From positions 1-6,971 of the forward strand of contig JAAZBW010000026.1 of the NCBI GenBank assembly GCA_012513625.1: a stretch of 6,971 bases of DNA, in the 5' to 3' direction. This DNA is from Actinomycetales bacterium (GTDB lineage: Bacteria > Actinomycetota > Actinomycetes > Actinomycetales > Actinomycetaceae). Positions 5,844 to 6,971 of this stretch are shown here, one piece after another. Position numbers and translations under genes: made by a program. Position 1 is the stretch's first letter. Each line of letters opens with the position of its first letter. The notes under the pieces are model-generated. The model saw nothing but the letters and a program-made list of their open reading frames with translations, ran no database searches and was not told where the DNA came from.

Positions 5844-5849
5844 ACTGTA
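5844..5849 (-). promoter_or_regulatory. -10 box TACAGT of the DUF3515 gene (leaderless start)
   Basis: On the minus strand TACAGT is followed by TGGGGC and then the ATG, so transcription would begin at or next to the start codon. No purine-rich ribosome site is placed at a usable distance and no clear -35 is seen. It shares bases 5848-5849 with the -10 box of thiL. Confidence 0.6.
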
Positions 5850-5853
5850 CGGT
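5848..5853 (+). promoter_or_regulatory. thiL: -10 box TACGGT of thiL (leaderless start)
   Basis: TACGGT is followed by six bases and the GTG at 5860, the usual geometry for leaderless mRNAs in actinobacteria. There is no TTGACA-like -35 at 16-18 bases upstream, where the sequence is the signal-peptide region of the divergent gene. The box favours GTG 5860 over the in-frame ATG at 5836. Confidence 0.6.
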
Positions 5854-5859
5854 GGGCGG

Positions 5860-6861
5860 GTGAGTGCACCCGATTCGTCCACAGCCGGGGCCAGCCCCCT
5901 CGTCCGCGACCTGACCGAGGACCAGCTGATCGCGCGGTTCGCGCCCCTCCTTCCGCAGGGGGGCGCACTCGTGCCAACAGGCGATGACGCCGCCGTGCTC
6001 GCGCTGGACGACCCCCGCGTGGTGGTCACCACCGACGCTCTCGTGGAGGGCGCCCACTTCCGGCGCGACTGGTCCTCCGGCGTCGATGTGGGGTGGCGCG
6101 CCATCATGCAGAACGCCCCGGACGTCGCCTCCATGGGCGCCACGCCGGTGGGCTTCGTGGTCTCCCTCGTGGTGCCGGGTGATCTTCCCGCGCAGTGGGT
6201 GGTGGACCTCGCGGAGGGAATGGCCGCCGCCTGCGCCGAGGTCACGCGACTCACCGGCCGCGCGTGTGGCGTGGTGGGAGGGGACCTCGCGGGCGGCCCG
6301 GCCGTGGTGGTGGCAGTCACCGCGTTCGGCGATCTCGGCACCCGCGCCCCCGTGCTCCGATCCGGTGCCCGCCCCGGCCACGTGCTCGCGCACGCCGGCA
6401 CGCTCGGCCGGTCCGCCGCCGGTCTCGCCCTCCTGCGGCGGGACGACGACGCGGGCCCGGTGTCGTCGTCGGCGGAGACTGCCGTGGGGACCTACCTGCG
6501 GCCGCGCCCCCCGCTCGGGCACGCGCTCGGAGCGGCAGGGGTGGCGCGCGCGATGATGGACGTCTCGGACGGGCTTGTGCGGGACGGGGGCCGGATCGCA
6601 CGCGCGTCCGGCGTTGGGCTGGAAATCTCCGGTGAGGGGCTCGTGGACGGGGTGGTGGCCACCGTGGCCGGGGAGCTGGGCATGGACCCGCTGCCGTGGG
6701 TGCTCGGCGGGGGCGAGGACCACGGCTTCCTCGCGGCGTTCCCGCCCGGGGTGGCGCTGCCGGCTGGATTTCGTGCGATCGGGCGGGTGGTCGAGGGCTC
6801 CGGGGTGCGCGTGGACGGCGCGCAGCCCCCGGTGGCGGGATGGGACCACTTCGGGGGCTAG
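5860..6861 (+). CDS. thiL: thiamine-monophosphate kinase (ThiL)
   Basis: ThiL phosphorylates thiamine monophosphate with ATP to give thiamine pyrophosphate, the last step of cofactor synthesis. The 333-residue protein shows the PurM/AIRS-kinase pattern: GDDAAVL (41-47), TTDALVEGAHFRRDW (57-71), the metal/ATP-binding stretch QNAPDVASMGA (84-94), VVGGDLAGG (138-146), MMDVSDGLVRDGGRIA (232-247) and GGGEDHGF (283-290). Aspartates 42, 43, 59, 88, 142, 234 and 237 stand at the expected metal or nucleotide positions. GTG 5860 is taken as start because TACGGT lies six bases before it; ATG 5836 is in frame and would add eight residues but has no ribosome site and overlaps the ATG of the divergent gene. 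No TPP riboswitch can fit in the 22-base gap, so control by thiamine is not visible here. Confidence 0.92.
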   Translation: MSAPDSSTAGASPLVRDLTEDQLIARFAPLLPQGGALVPTGDDAAVLALDDPRVVVTTDALVEGAHFRRDWSSGVDVGWRAIMQNAPDVASMGATPVGFVVSLVVPGDLPAQWVVDLAEGMAAACAEVTRLTGRACGVVGGDLAGGPAVVVAVTAFGDLGTRAPVLRSGARPGHVLAHAGTLGRSAAGLALLRRDDDAGPVSSSAETAVGTYLRPRPPLGHALGAAGVARAMMDVSDGLVRDGGRIARASGVGLEISGEGLVDGVVATVAGELGMDPLPWVLGGGEDHGFLAAFPPGVALPAGFRAIGRVVEGSGVRVDGAQPPVAGWDHFGG

Positions 6862-6896
6862 CGACGCCCGGGTGGCGTGATCATGCGGTGGCGTCG
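6862..6896. terminator. weak hairpin after thiL
   Basis: CGACGCC (6862-6868) can pair with GGCGTCG (6890-6896), and the loop contains the palindrome TGATCA (6878-6883 region). It begins one base after the thiL stop, a sensible place for a terminator, but no T-tract follows on either strand. A Rho-dependent end or read-through is equally possible. Confidence 0.25.
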
Positions 6897-6933
6897 GGGG
6901 CTGTCCAGCATGAGGTGCTGCTCAGTGTGCGGT

Positions 6934-6971
6934 GCGGCTCAGGGTTGAGCGGCTCAGGGTTGAGCGGCTCA
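6934..6971. repeat. 15-bp tandem repeat running off the window end
   Basis: The unit GCGGCTCAGGGTTGA occurs at 6934-6948 and 6949-6963, identically, and a third copy starts at 6964 and is cut by the window end after eight bases. Just before it, GCTGCTCAGTGTGCG (6918-6932) looks like a decayed unit. Read on the minus strand in one open frame it encodes repeats of NPEPL, in another STLSR. The true length of the array cannot be seen. Confidence 0.85.

Noticed and set aside
5836..5859. thiL start at ATG 5836
   Set aside because: It is in frame, but there is no ribosome site before it, it overlaps the divergent ATG in CATG, and the -10 box TACGGT would then lie inside the coding region. GTG 5860 fits better, though not proven.
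5838..5859. TPP riboswitch ahead of thiL
   Set aside because: The gap between the two start codons is 22 bases, far too short for a TPP aptamer, and no conserved aptamer elements are seen inside the flanking genes.
5838..6401. Minus-strand extension of the DUF3515 frame far into thiL
   Set aside because: The lipoprotein signal and the -10 box both place the start at 5837; the upstream part is the antisense of thiL.

Overview
This window comes from a high-GC Gram-positive bacterium (Actinomycetota). The strong G/C bias at third codon positions, the TANNNT-type -10 boxes set right against start codons, and the gene order all point that way. The close match of the MurA to the form I know from Micrococcales makes that order the best guess. 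No species can be named from sequence alone.

Layout, left to right: the 3' end of leuD (leucine biosynthesis), closed by a strong hairpin terminator (489-531). Then a tight cluster follows: murA (601-1920), plsC (1920-2846) and gpsA (2843-3838), joined by TGATG and ATGA stop/start overlaps. After a 50-base gap comes ddl (3889-5106), with its own possible -10 box that could also be read as a Shine-Dalgarno. A 204-base array of 53-bp tandem repeats separates ddl from a convergent minus-strand lipoprotein gene of the DUF3515 type (5319-5837). That gene is divergent from thiL (5860-6861), and both start from one very compact bidirectional promoter whose two -10 boxes share a TpA step. The last 110 bases carry a weak hairpin and the beginning of a 15-bp tandem repeat that runs off the window.

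How the genes fit together: MurA commits UDP-GlcNAc to peptidoglycan and Ddl makes the D-Ala-D-Ala end of the stem peptide. GpsA makes sn-glycerol-3-phosphate and PlsC uses its acylated product to make phosphatidic acid. The middle of the window is therefore an envelope block (wall precursor plus phospholipid backbone). leuD and thiL are metabolic neighbours rather than pathway partners. From memory, the order leuD ... gpsA-ddl-(reverse DUF3515)-thiL is also recognisable in Mycobacterium tuberculosis (Rv2987c to Rv2977c), so the reversed lipoprotein gene between ddl and thiL is an old arrangement.

I see no mobile element, CRISPR array, tRNA, rRNA or defence system. The coding content is ordinary core genome. 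The items worth a second look are the shared divergent promoter, the 53-bp repeat array, an insertion carrying two cysteines in MurA, the repeated N-terminal tail of Ddl, the codon shift in the PlsC tail, and the terminal 15-bp repeat.
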